Assembly (NCBI RefSeq): GCF_043195195.1
Contig: NZ_JBAFWT010000003.1
Location: 1-64,000 of the forward strand
Source: NCEH01 sp043195195
GTDB lineage: Bacteria; Pseudomonadota; Alphaproteobacteria; Rhizobiales; Xanthobacteraceae
Reading direction: 5' to 3'
Length of the DNA: 64,000 nt
Made by a program: the position numbers and the translations under genes
Notes under the pieces: generated by a model
What the model saw: the letters and a program-made list of their open reading frames with translations, nothing else
Databases searched by the model: none
Told to the model about the DNA's origin: nothing
Shown here: positions 57,476 to 64,000 of the stretch, in pieces
How positions within the stretch are numbered: position 1 is the first letter of the stretch
Layout of the letters: the number at the start of each line of letters is the position of its first letter

Positions 57476-59221
57476 ATGCCGGTCATCAAGCTCATCGGGT
57501 TTTCCGGCGAGGTGCCGCGCATGCAGCCGCGCCAGCTTCCGGCTGTCGGCGCGCAATACGCGTTCAATTCCCGGTTGGAAAACGGCGCTTTGGTCCCTGT
57601 GCGCCGCTCTCGTCTGGCTCGTCGCTTCTCGGACGCGCCGCCCGACACCATAAAGAGCATCTACCTGCATCAGGGCGAATGGCTACAATGGGGTAGCGTG
57701 GTCAATGCGGCGCCCGGCCCGGTGGCACAGGACCGGCTCTATTACACGGGCGACGGCGCCCCGAAGATGCGGGTGGCCGGAAAGGTCTATCCGCTCGCCA
57801 TGCCTCAGCCCGCAGACAAGCTGGTCCCGGTCGCGTCGGGCGAAGCAACTTCCTCGGACATCACCACGCGGCTCTATGCCTACACCTTCGTCTCCGACTT
57901 TGGCGAAGAAGGAGAGCCCTGCCCCATAAGCGACGAGGTGGAGTGGCGGCCCGGTCAAACGGTCACGCTCAACGGGTTCGTCAAGCCGCCGAAGGGGCGT
58001 GCCATCACGAAGCAGCGCATCTATCGCTCGCAGAGTGGAACGACCGGCACCACGACGCTCAACTTCATCTCCGAGCGCGAGGCGAGTGACCACGATTTCG
58101 TGGATGACATCGCCGTGGACGACTTCGCCGAGGCTATCCTCTCGCAGGAATGGCAGCCCCCGCCCGATGGTATGGCAGGCCTCATCTCACTGCCCAATGG
58201 CATGATGGTCGGTTTCGTCGGAAAGGACCTCTATTTCTGCGAGCCCTGGTATCCCCATGCTTGGCCCGAGAAATACGTCCTGACGCTGGATTATCCCATT
58301 GTGGGCCTTGGCGCATTCGGCACGTCCATCGCCGTGATGACCACCGGCAATCCCTACATCGTCAGCGGCACGGCGCCCGAGAATATGGCGAGCGAAAAAA
58401 CCGAACTCAACCTTCCCTGCATCAACGCGAGGGGCATCGTGGACTTGGGTTACGCCGTCGCCTATCCGACGCAGGATGGTCTGGCCTCCGTGTCCTCTGC
58501 CGGTGCGAGTGTGGTCAGCAGCGCGCTCCTCGCCCGCAACGATTGGCTCAAGTTCAACCCGCAGACCTTCGTCGCGGGCCAGATCAGCGGGCGCTATTTC
58601 GCCTCCTACGAATACGTGGACAACGGCACGCCCCGGCGCGGCTCATTCCTGTTCGACCTCTCCGGCTCCACTCCGTTCCTTCTGCGTTGGGCGGCGACCG
58701 CCGATGCCGTGCATTACGACGTCCCCACCAGCACGCTCTACGCCCTCGACGATGTTGATGTGAACGAGTTGGACGCGGTGGGTCAGCAGCGCGATGTGAT
58801 GACGTGGCGCAGCAAGCAATTCGTCCTGCCGCCGCTCCAGGAGAGCTTTTCCTGCATCAAGGTCGATACCGTGTCCGTGAAGACGCGGGCGCAAATGCGC
58901 GCCGAAGCTGCCGACCGGCAGGCGACTATCGACCGGAACGCGGCCAAGATGCCGTTCCCGCTCGGTGGTGAACTTAACGGATCGTCTTTCAACACCTACG
59001 CTCTCGATGGCGACAGCCTGGAAGTGATCCCGCAAGCCGAGACCGTAGCCGTTCGGCTGTACGCCGATGGTGAGTTGGTCGCCACCAAGACCGGGCTCAA
59101 CGTGATCGAGCGCCTGCCAGCCGGCTACCGGGCCGAGGTGCTGGAAGTCGAGATCACCGGCACCGCTGAAATCGCCCAGGTGCGCATCGCGTCCAGCATG
59201 GACGAGTTGGGAGCATCCTGA
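57476..59221 (+). CDS. Tail hub protein, beta-propeller-like
   Basis: A 581-residue beta-rich protein beginning MPVIKLIGFSGEVPRMQPRQ and containing repeated strand-turn units (AYTFVSDFGEEGEPCPISDE, MVGFVGKDLYFCEPWYPHAW, GTSIAVMTTGNPYIVSGTAP, YVDNGTPRRGSFLFDLSGST). Proteins of this form and place in P22/N4-like tails make the hub or tail-tube end under the connector. No catalytic motif. It begins 2 bases after the previous stop. Confidence 0.75.
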   Translation: MPVIKLIGFSGEVPRMQPRQLPAVGAQYAFNSRLENGALVPVRRSRLARRFSDAPPDTIKSIYLHQGEWLQWGSVVNAAPGPVAQDRLYYTGDGAPKMRVAGKVYPLAMPQPADKLVPVASGEATSSDITTRLYAYTFVSDFGEEGEPCPISDEVEWRPGQTVTLNGFVKPPKGRAITKQRIYRSQSGTTGTTTLNFISEREASDHDFVDDIAVDDFAEAILSQEWQPPPDGMAGLISLPNGMMVGFVGKDLYFCEPWYPHAWPEKYVLTLDYPIVGLGAFGTSIAVMTTGNPYIVSGTAPENMASEKTELNLPCINARGIVDLGYAVAYPTQDGLASVSSAGASVVSSALLARNDWLKFNPQTFVAGQISGRYFASYEYVDNGTPRRGSFLFDLSGSTPFLLRWAATADAVHYDVPTSTLYALDDVDVNELDAVGQQRDVMTWRSKQFVLPPLQESFSCIKVDTVSVKTRAQMRAEAADRQATIDRNAAKMPFPLGGELNGSSFNTYALDGDSLEVIPQAETVAVRLYADGELVATKTGLNVIERLPAGYRAEVLEVEITGTAEIAQVRIASSMDELGAS

Positions 59222-59222
59222 C

Positions 59223-59681
59223 ATGGCGAACGGCATCTACGATGAACGGCTTGCAGTCCTTCTGGGCGAGCGCGCCAAGAACCCAGGCGACGCCGCTGTG
59301 CGCCGCAAGGATCTGGATGCTGCCATTCAGACGGCGCTTGAGGGTTCTGGTGGAGGCCTGCTCGGGGCCGTGAAGATCGTTGACGTAGTGGTCTCGCGCG
59401 CGCTCACGTCGGCCGACGTAGGCTGCGTCCTGTGTGTCACCTCCGATGACGACGTGACCTTGACGCTGCCGGGAGACTTCAAGCGCGCCTCCTCCATCCT
59501 CGTTGTGCGGGCGGGCGCAGGCGAAGTGATATTCGCGCCGCTCGATAGTTCTTCCACGCTGCGCTCGTTCGTGCCGGGGCATTCGCGGATCGCGGCGCGC
59601 TGGGGCATCGCCACGTTGTTTGTGCTCCTGCGCCCCGTCAACGGACCCGCTCTCTGGCTTATGTCGGGCAACACGCTATGA
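59223..59681 (+). CDS. Small tail protein of unknown function
   Basis: A 152-residue protein: MANGIYDERLAVLLGERAKN, RKDLDAAIQTALEGSGGGLL, then a beta domain with VGCVLCVTSDDDVTLTLPGD and RIAARWGIATLFVLLRPVNG. The helical start could attach to the hub protein and the beta part to the fibre. Family not recognised. Its end overlaps the tail fibre start (ATGA). Confidence 0.65.
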   Translation: MANGIYDERLAVLLGERAKNPGDAAVRRKDLDAAIQTALEGSGGGLLGAVKIVDVVVSRALTSADVGCVLCVTSDDDVTLTLPGDFKRASSILVVRAGAGEVIFAPLDSSSTLRSFVPGHSRIAARWGIATLFVLLRPVNGPALWLMSGNTL

Positions 59682-62600
59682 CCGGCGTCGGCATCTCATA
59701 TGTCCCCCATTGGGGCGTGCTATCCGCCTATGGGCGGCCGGAAGACCAGATGCGCACGATTCGGCGTTTCGAACCGGCTTACTGGACCATCGACCACCCG
59801 TTGACCGCCTCAGCATCCGTGACGACGCTCGGGCCGGATGGACTGCGGCTTTCTGCCCAGCTTCGCACCAAAGCCGATATCGTGGGCCTGAAATGGGAGA
59901 GTGCAGACCGCTGGTCCGCTAAGTCCTGCAAGTACCTTCAATCGAACAACTATGGCGGCTGCGTCCTCGAATTCGACTATTCCTTGAGCGGGTTGCCGAA
60001 CCTGAACGATGTTGCCGGACTCGTGCTCTCCGTCACCGACGATGCGGGCGTGCAATATTATGTCCGTCTGGCGAACTATGCCACGAGCGGCGACGGCTAT
60101 TCCGGGCACATCCGCCTGGACTTTGCTGGCGCCCCGGTGCTCGGCGGCTACAACATCTCGGACGGCGCACAGCGCACCGTCATTCCCTGGCATCGCATCA
60201 CCGAGATGTTCCTGGGCGTCTCGGCACCCGGCTACAATGCGACGCCAGTGCCGATCACCCCTGTGGATGCCACCATTGAGCTGACCAACATCTCGGTCAG
60301 CGGGCCGTTCTCGACGCTCAAGGTGGCCGATATCGAGGTGCCGCCGCACAAGCTGCGGATGTGCGACGGCTATGACGACGCCTACAACATCACGCCCGAG
60401 CGCCTGGTGGACGGCATCTGGCGGCTCGGCTACCGCGACTGGTACGTGCTCTATATCGGCGCCTCGCATCTCCATGCGCTCGTCTGGAGCAATGAGGAGG
60501 GGCATTTGGTGGTGGATGACAGCCACCCCATCAGCCCAGCCTCGCGCCTCTGGTTCGCGGATCTGTTCGCCCGGCTCACGGCACGCGGCTACAGGATCAT
60601 CGTCTCGCAGTCCTACGAAATCCTGGCCAGCTTCTGCCCGACCGCGTGGCGCCAGCGCGACTTTGCCGGCGTGCTCGCGCGCACGGGCTGGGAACCGCCC
60701 TCCACGCTGATCGCCCCGACCAACGGGGACGGCATGAACTATCTGCGGGTGGTCGCGGATTGGGTGTTGAGCGCGGTCGAGGCAGTGGGCGCCGCCCCCT
60801 ATTACCAAATTGGTGAACCCTGGTGGTGGGATGGGTCGTTCAGCGACAGCGGCCCGTGCATCTACGACCCAACGACGACGGCGCTCTATACGACTGAGAC
60901 CGGCAACCCGGTGCCGACGCCGTACATCCAGACCACCACGGAGCCCATCGGCATCCATGCCGACTACCTCGCGTTTCTTGGCCGTAAGCTCGGCTTGAGT
61001 ACCCTATGGCTACGCGACCACGCGCGGGCCGCCCACCCTCGCGTGCAAGTGCTAGCGCTGGTATTCACGCCGCAGGTGCTCAATCCAGGCTCGCCGCTCA
61101 TCACGGCGATCAACTTCCCGCACGAATATTGGAAGTTCCCAGCCTTCGACATTCTCCAGCTTGAAGATTACGACTGGATCGCGACGAAGGAATGGGAGCT
61201 TCACAACTCCACCCTGACCGCTGGCACGGACAAGCTCGGCTATCCCCTGTCGCGCATTCACTATTTCGCGGGCTTCAACCTCCTCCCCGAAACTGCTGAT
61301 TACGTCTGGCCAAGCATCTTCCGCGCGGCGGGCGACGGATTTGAATGGGGTGCGGCTGAGACGTGCGTTTGGGCTCGCCCGCAGGTGTGGCGCGACGGCT
61401 GGATATACCCGTTCGGCGACCTCGTGGCAGGGCCTGGGGCCGACCCTGATCCTGGCCCCGATCCGGTCGAATGGTTCTTCCCGAGCGACCTCAAGATGGT
61501 GGCCAACACCTGGGGCGATGCGGTGCTGTCGTTCGCGCCCAATGTCGATGCCCGGCTGCACGTCTATGATATCGAGATCATGTCGGTCGCGACGGCCGGC
61601 ACAGTTCTGCGGACTATCCGCCTCGCATATCCGTTGACCCAAGGCGGGCGCGTGGTGTGCGATTATCCGGTGGAGCTTTCCGCGCCGGACTTCGGTTTCC
61701 CGCCGACCTTCCTGTCGTGGCGCATCCGCGTGGACGGCAAGGAGAGCACGACGGGTATCGTCGGCACGGTGCAGGTGAACAATGCTGCTTTCGTGAAGCG
61801 CGCCATCGCCTTCGCTGGCCAGTCGGAAGCCCTTGGCCATTACACCACGTTGTCGGGCGCCGATGGCCGCCGCGACCTCGTATCGGCCGGGGCATTCCGG
61901 CGCGATGTAGCCGCCCGGACTGGTCTGCGTGCCGTGGAAGTCATTCCAGTACAAGCGTGCTGGGGCTCCTCAGCCGCTGACAAATACGCCGATGACGATC
62001 CGGTCGCGGGTGTCAATTACTGGTGGGATTTGGACGCGGGCGAGCCCGGTCCGCGCCTGGAAGAGTTCTTGGAGATCGTCCGGGGGCTCGGCGTTCCCAT
62101 CAACGAGATGATCTGGGCACAGGGTGAGAACGACGTTTCGGCATTCGACCCGGCTGCCGTGCCGCGCTTTTCGTCGCCAGCCCGCTATCGGGCAGCGACG
62201 GAAGCCATCTTCGCCTACATCCGCTCAGAATTGGACATGCCCGATCTACCGATCTGGTGGCAGACATTGGCGCGCGCTTATTGGGGCGATCCTCCCGATC
62301 CCGCTGAACCCACAGGCGCCTTCTACAAGACCGCGCGCGACATTCAGATTTCCATCTCGGCCGCCGACCCGAACATCATGATCGGCTCGTGGGTGCCGGG
62401 AGCGGAGGCGATCAGCGGGTATGTGCCGGAAGTCGGGAACCCCGGCTGGATTCACTACACGTCCGCCGTCTACCACGCGACTGCAGCAGAGCTTTCCGAG
62501 GCAATCGCCCACCATATCGACCGCATCGGAAGCCCGCCCGCCTGGACGCTGCTTGAGGCCCCCACAGGGCTCGCAGCGGAGCATTCTGGCGTGGGTTCGG

Positions 62601-63388
62601 ACATCGCCATCACCTGGGACGATGCGCCTTCCACCATGTGGCGGATCAAGAACATCTCGGTGGAGACGGGCGACCTTCTGCACGTCGAGAACATCAACGA
62701 TCCCAACTGGACCTTCACGACGGCCGATCAGCTCTCCGCCTATGGAGCGCCTGCCGGTTTCGTCAACGTCGAGCTGGCCATCGCAGTGCCTGGTGCTTTT
62801 GGCCCCGCCGCGACCCTGGTTACGGCCATTGGCAGCGCTCCGGCGCCCACGGGTCTCAGCGCCATCCGCGATCCCGCGAACGCCGATATCCTGATCGCCT
62901 GGGACGACGTGGTGGACGCAACATGGACCGTCCAGAACTACAGTGTCATCGACAGCTCGCTGCTGTCCGAGGTGACGGCGAGCGACCCGACGTGGACCTT
63001 CACCGAGGCCGCCCAGATCGCGGCGTATGGCGCCCTGGCAGGATATGTCAGCGTGAAGGTGGCGCAGCCCGGTGGCGTCTTCGCTGCCCTGGTGGAGAGT
63101 ACGCCGGCACATGGCGCACCGACCGGGCTAGCGGCTTCCAAGGACGGCACGACGGGCGACATCACCGCCACATGGGATGCGGTCGCGGGCGCGGTGTGGA
63201 CCGTGCGAAACCGCAGTGTCGCCACGGCCGAGATCATCAGCGAGATCGACGTGACGGTGACGACGTGGGTCTTTACGGCGGCCCAGCAGATCGCGGCCTA
63301 CGGCTTCCAGACCGGGAACCTCTATGTCGAGGTGGTCCGCCACGGCGGATCGACCGCCACCTATTTCGATGCCGTCCCGACAGCGTGA
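59678..63388 (+). CDS. Long tail fibre with TIM-barrel-like and SGNH/SASA esterase domains
   Basis: A 1236-residue receptor-binding protein. Residues about 1-220 are a beta-rich attachment domain. Residues about 225-600 resemble the TIM-barrel-like domain of phage fibres (MCDGYDDAYNITPERLVDGI, FADLFARLTARGYRIIVSQS, MNYLRVVADWVLSAVEAVGA). Residues about 700-947 form an SGNH/SASA carbohydrate esterase with the nucleophile Ser716 in AFAGQSEALG, E817-N-D in WAQGEND, and His926 in WIHYTSAVYH. It would deacetylate host surface sugars. Residues 961-1236 are three repeats of about 92 residues. Confidence 0.88.
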   Translation: MTGVGISYVPHWGVLSAYGRPEDQMRTIRRFEPAYWTIDHPLTASASVTTLGPDGLRLSAQLRTKADIVGLKWESADRWSAKSCKYLQSNNYGGCVLEFDYSLSGLPNLNDVAGLVLSVTDDAGVQYYVRLANYATSGDGYSGHIRLDFAGAPVLGGYNISDGAQRTVIPWHRITEMFLGVSAPGYNATPVPITPVDATIELTNISVSGPFSTLKVADIEVPPHKLRMCDGYDDAYNITPERLVDGIWRLGYRDWYVLYIGASHLHALVWSNEEGHLVVDDSHPISPASRLWFADLFARLTARGYRIIVSQSYEILASFCPTAWRQRDFAGVLARTGWEPPSTLIAPTNGDGMNYLRVVADWVLSAVEAVGAAPYYQIGEPWWWDGSFSDSGPCIYDPTTTALYTTETGNPVPTPYIQTTTEPIGIHADYLAFLGRKLGLSTLWLRDHARAAHPRVQVLALVFTPQVLNPGSPLITAINFPHEYWKFPAFDILQLEDYDWIATKEWELHNSTLTAGTDKLGYPLSRIHYFAGFNLLPETADYVWPSIFRAAGDGFEWGAAETCVWARPQVWRDGWIYPFGDLVAGPGADPDPGPDPVEWFFPSDLKMVANTWGDAVLSFAPNVDARLHVYDIEIMSVATAGTVLRTIRLAYPLTQGGRVVCDYPVELSAPDFGFPPTFLSWRIRVDGKESTTGIVGTVQVNNAAFVKRAIAFAGQSEALGHYTTLSGADGRRDLVSAGAFRRDVAARTGLRAVEVIPVQACWGSSAADKYADDDPVAGVNYWWDLDAGEPGPRLEEFLEIVRGLGVPINEMIWAQGENDVSAFDPAAVPRFSSPARYRAATEAIFAYIRSELDMPDLPIWWQTLARAYWGDPPDPAEPTGAFYKTARDIQISISAADPNIMIGSWVPGAEAISGYVPEVGNPGWIHYTSAVYHATAAELSEAIAHHIDRIGSPPAWTLLEAPTGLAAEHSGVGSDIAITWDDAPSTMWRIKNISVETGDLLHVENINDPNWTFTTADQLSAYGAPAGFVNVELAIAVPGAFGPAATLVTAIGSAPAPTGLSAIRDPANADILIAWDDVVDATWTVQNYSVIDSSLLSEVTASDPTWTFTEAAQIAAYGALAGYVSVKVAQPGGVFAALVESTPAHGAPTGLAASKDGTTGDITATWDAVAGAVWTVRNRSVATAEIISEIDVTVTTWVFTAAQQIAAYGFQTGNLYVEVVRHGGSTATYFDAVPTA
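62558..63385. repeat. Three tandem ~92-residue coding repeats at the fibre C-terminus
   Basis: Three consecutive units each contain PTGL(A/S)A, DI-x-(A/I)(T/A)WD, a W-x-(I/V)-(K/Q/R)N-x-S(V) strand, WTFT or WVFT, and (Q/D)Q(I/L)-x-AYG before a last strand. They look like fibronectin-type-III-like beta sandwiches in tandem and would lengthen or tip the fibre. Confidence 0.8.
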
Positions 63389-63401
63389 CACCTGATATCG
63401 T

Positions 63402-63435
63402 ATTGACGTATGCGTCAATGACACAAAATGTTGTG
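63402..63435. promoter_or_regulatory. Two adjacent palindromes upstream of the GNAT-like gene
   Basis: ATTGACG-TATG-CGTCAAT (63402-63419) and CACAA-AATG-TTGTG (63422-63435) lie back to back in the 76-base gap after the fibre stop. They may bind a regulator, or form mRNA hairpins at the fibre message end. No U-tract is present. Confidence 0.45.
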
Positions 63436-63464
63436 CCTCGGACTTTACTGCGGTATTTTGAGCC

Positions 63465-63941
63465 ATGAGCCGTAAAAAGCAGCCACTCGTCGTGCGAGTG
63501 CCGGTCTCCGGCGCGCGTCATCTCGTTTACAACGACGATGCGCGGGTTATCGCATGGGCGTCCGAACACATCGGCCAGGGCGAATATTGGCCGCAGGATA
63601 CGGTCTCCATTGGCTTGGAGCGTGACGGCCGTCTGCTGGCTGCCGCGCTCTTCAATAGCTTCAGCGGAGCCGCGTGCCAGGGTCACATCGCGTCAGACGG
63701 AAGCCGCGCCTGGGCGACCCGTGATGTGCTCGCAGCGGTCTTCGCCTTTCCTTTCGTGCAGTCGGAGTGCCAGCGCATCACCGCGCCCATCGCCGCCTCC
63801 AACAAGCCGTCCCTGATCCTTGCGATCAAACTTGGTTTCGTGCCCGAAGGTCGCATGGAGCGGGCGTTGCCCGACGACGATCTTGCCGTGCTTGTCATGT
63901 TCAAAGAGCGGTGCCCCTGGCTGCCGCGGGTGGAGGGTTGA
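63465..63941 (+). CDS. GNAT-like acetyltransferase in the tail module
   Basis: A 158-residue protein with the shape of the GNAT fold: VSIGLERDGRLLAAALFNSF, WATRDVLAAVFAFPFVQSEC, RITAPIAASNKPSLILAIKL, then GFVPEGRMERALPDDDLAVL. Proteins of this type occur among structural genes of many short-tailed phages. They may acetylate a virion or host protein; whether it still binds acetyl-CoA is not clear because the usual Q/R-x-x-G-x-G/A loop is not visible. Confidence 0.7.
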   Translation: MSRKKQPLVVRVPVSGARHLVYNDDARVIAWASEHIGQGEYWPQDTVSIGLERDGRLLAAALFNSFSGAACQGHIASDGSRAWATRDVLAAVFAFPFVQSECQRITAPIAASNKPSLILAIKLGFVPEGRMERALPDDDLAVLVMFKERCPWLPRVEG

Positions 63942-63944
63942 GCT

Positions 63945-64000
63945 ATGGGTGGCGGTGGTGGAAGCGCGCCGAAGCCTGATCCGAATATCGGGATTGCGGC
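63945..64000 (+). CDS. Partial phage virion gene, cut by the window edge
   Basis: Only 18 full codons are visible: MGGGGGSAPKPDPNIGIA. A GGAGG ribosome site lies before the ATG. A Gly run followed by SAPKPDPNIG is the usual beginning of a small conserved virion protein in alphaproteobacterial podovirus-like phages. The rest is outside the window. Confidence 0.6.
   Translation, partial: MGGGGGSAPKPDPNIGIA

Larger units (their letters stand above)
24258..64000. mobile_element. Integrated temperate phage, right end outside the window
   Basis: About 39.7 kb of continuous phage genes: integrase next to a tRNA, leftward early operon, repressor/Cro switch, replication and recombination module, accessory genes, DNA packaging, head, connector and tail fibre genes. 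P22-like portal, N4-gp56-type capsid and the lack of tape-measure or sheath genes suggest a short-tailed virion. No obvious pseudogenes are seen, so it may be inducible. Lysis genes and attR are expected to the right. Confidence 0.95.

Noticed and set aside
44424..64000. Diversity-generating retroelement acting on the tail fibre
   Set aside because: No reverse transcriptase or template repeat is visible in the window; the C-terminal repeats are diverged domains rather than a variable repeat.
24258..64000. Lambda-like or siphovirus classification by integrase and repressor
   Set aside because: Switch layout is lambda-like, but the portal, capsid and connector genes are of P22/N4-like short-tailed phages and no tape measure is seen.

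Overview
The window joins a stretch of high-GC alphaproteobacterial chromosome (about 1-24,257) to the left and central part of an integrated prophage (about 24,258 to the right edge, which cuts it). The murA - DUF2948 - hisD - UPF0262 - low-molecular-weight phosphatase - maf - yacG order, the DUF992 and DUF1236 secreted proteins and the strong GC bias point to Hyphomicrobiales, probably Xanthobacteraceae (Xanthobacter/Azorhizobium/Ancylobacter-like). That placement is inference from gene content.

Chromosomal part. 1-7.8 kb: a partial membrane protein, a GST, aspartate aminotransferase, three consecutive DUF992 secreted paralogues, the Tat-exported methionine-sulfoxide reductase MsrP, and a leftward pair of membrane proteins. 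7.9-16.8 kb: ornithine decarboxylase, a secreted protein translationally coupled to a T2 ribonuclease, rlmJ, a second GST, a DUF1236 protein, a class III aminotransferase, a thiopurine methyltransferase and a PuuC-like aldehyde dehydrogenase. The decarboxylase, aminotransferase and dehydrogenase would make and degrade putrescine-type amines. 17.1-23.9 kb: a leftward housekeeping block (murA, DUF2948, hisD, UPF0262, phosphatase, maf, yacG) interrupted by one opposing exported alpha/beta hydrolase. It ends at tRNA-Thr(CGT), the probable attachment site.

Prophage. A tyrosine integrase abuts the tRNA. A leftward early operon (29.3 to 24.3 kb) carries a coiled-coil protein, a ParB-like protein, a PPP-type phosphatase, a ribbon-helix-helix protein, an excisionase-like protein and the integrase. 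A lambda-like switch follows (S24 repressor leftward, small Cro-like gene rightward), with near-identical AT-rich operator/promoter motifs on both sides and a third copy at 43.95 kb. A rightward replication/recombination module (30.2-40.1 kb) encodes a VRR-NUC nuclease, a RecA-like ATPase, a DUF669 protein, a 22-unit nonapeptide-repeat protein, a PD-(D/E)XK nuclease with a Cys cluster, an HNH nuclease, a DEAD/DEAH helicase, an OmpR-type winged-helix protein and a primase-polymerase. Accessory genes follow (40.1-43.9 kb: AT-rich moron-like genes, a Rha regulator and a leftward cassette of small unknown genes), then a repeat-rich noncoding gap (43.9-44.4 kb).

The late region (44.4 kb to the edge) holds the small and large terminase subunits, P22-like portal, scaffold-like protein, a CsrA-like small protein, an N4-gp56-type major capsid protein, connector proteins, a propeller-like tail protein, a 1236-residue tail fibre with an SGNH/SASA esterase domain, a GNAT-like protein and the first codons of another virion gene. 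No tape-measure or sheath gene is seen, so a podovirus-like short-tailed particle is likely. The most striking feature is an in-frame intein of about 264 residues inside the Walker A motif of the large terminase. The CsrA-like gene placed between scaffold and capsid and the nonapeptide-repeat protein are the next most interesting.
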